Source of the DNA: Oligoflexia bacterium
GTDB taxonomy: Bacteria > Bdellovibrionota > UBA1018 > CAIMNF01
Reading direction: 5' to 3'
DNA: 7,039 nt
Assembly: GCA_903858975.1 (NCBI GenBank)
Contig: CAIOKW010000213.1
Location: 1 to 7,039, forward strand
Positions within the stretch are counted from its first letter, which is position 1; the number at the start of each line of letters is the position of its first letter. A program made the position numbers and the translations under genes. Of this stretch, positions 6,875 to 7,039 are shown piece by piece. A model generated the notes under the pieces. That model made no database searches, was not told the origin of the DNA, and saw only the letters and a list, made by a program, of their open reading frames with translations.

Positions 6875-7039
6875 ATGACTCAATCCGCACAAGAATGGTC
6901 GAAATACTTTAGTCAAATCCAATCCAAAGAAGAGTTTCAAACACTCAATTGGGAAGGGAGTTTTTTTGATTATCTTGAACTCGTAAAGAAGAATCCTAAC
7001 ATCGCAAGAAATGCGTTTCAGCGCATGTACGACATGATC
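6875..7039 (+). CDS. prkA: PrkA-type serine protein kinase, N-terminal fragment (cut by right window edge)
   Basis: Only the first 55 codons are visible, in an open frame from the ATG at 6875 to the window end. The segment LNWEGSFFDYLELVKKN (about 21-37) followed by NAFQRMYDMI (46-55) matches the conserved start of PrkA/YeaG proteins, where a WEGTF-x-DYLE-type motif and an R-V/M-Y-D/N-M-I motif precede the AAA+-like ATP-binding domain. The Walker A and kinase-like C-terminal parts of this roughly 640-residue family lie outside the window, so activity cannot be judged. PrkA proteins are cytoplasmic serine kinases or AAA+ ATPases linked to stress, starvation and sporulation, usually encoded with YeaH and SpoVR homologues; those would be expected just to the right. 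GAGG at 6860-6863 is 11 nt before the ATG, a long spacing. Assignment rests on a short match recalled from memory. Confidence 0.78.
   Translation, partial: MTQSAQEWSKYFSQIQSKEEFQTLNWEGSFFDYLELVKKNPNIARNAFQRMYDMI

Noticed and set aside
1..7039. CRISPR arrays, insertion sequences, tRNA or rRNA genes, toxin-antitoxin or phage-defence genes
   Set aside because: No regularly spaced repeats, transposase motifs or structured RNA signatures were seen, and conserved genes fill nearly all of the window.

Overview
The window comes from a Gram-negative bacterium. It carries meso-DAP-type peptidoglycan genes, an inner-membrane-anchored M23 peptidase, a full-length SecA with a C-terminal zinc-binding tail, and the start of a PrkA-type protein kinase. 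The SecA and M23 sequences and the M23-secA order look most like Bdellovibrionota or former Deltaproteobacteria. This is recognition from memory, not a search result, and the species cannot be named.

Almost the whole window (1-6706) is one tightly packed minus-strand gene cluster, probably an operon. In transcription order it is murI (glutamate racemase), a PP2C-type Ser/Thr phosphatase gene, an M23 endopeptidase gene, secA, an unrecognised 351-residue acidic protein gene, and dapF (diaminopimelate epimerase, cut by the left window edge). Gaps are 57, 7, 26, 41 and 13 bp, with no convincing internal terminator. On the right, a 168-bp divergent intergenic region (6707-6874) separates murI from a plus-strand gene. 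Only 55 codons of that gene are visible, and it reads as the N-terminus of PrkA.

Functionally, the cluster combines cell-envelope tasks. MurI makes D-glutamate and DapF makes meso-DAP, residues 2 and 3 of the peptidoglycan stem peptide. The M23 enzyme is expected to cut peptide cross-links in the periplasm. SecA drives export of envelope proteins. The phosphatase suggests control by protein phosphorylation, and a serine kinase of a different family sits across the divergent promoter. No mobile element, CRISPR array, tRNA or rRNA was seen. Apart from the unknown protein between secA and dapF, the genes are conserved housekeeping families. The parts most worth a second look are that protein, the Bacteroidetes-like form of DapF, and the divergent regulatory region.
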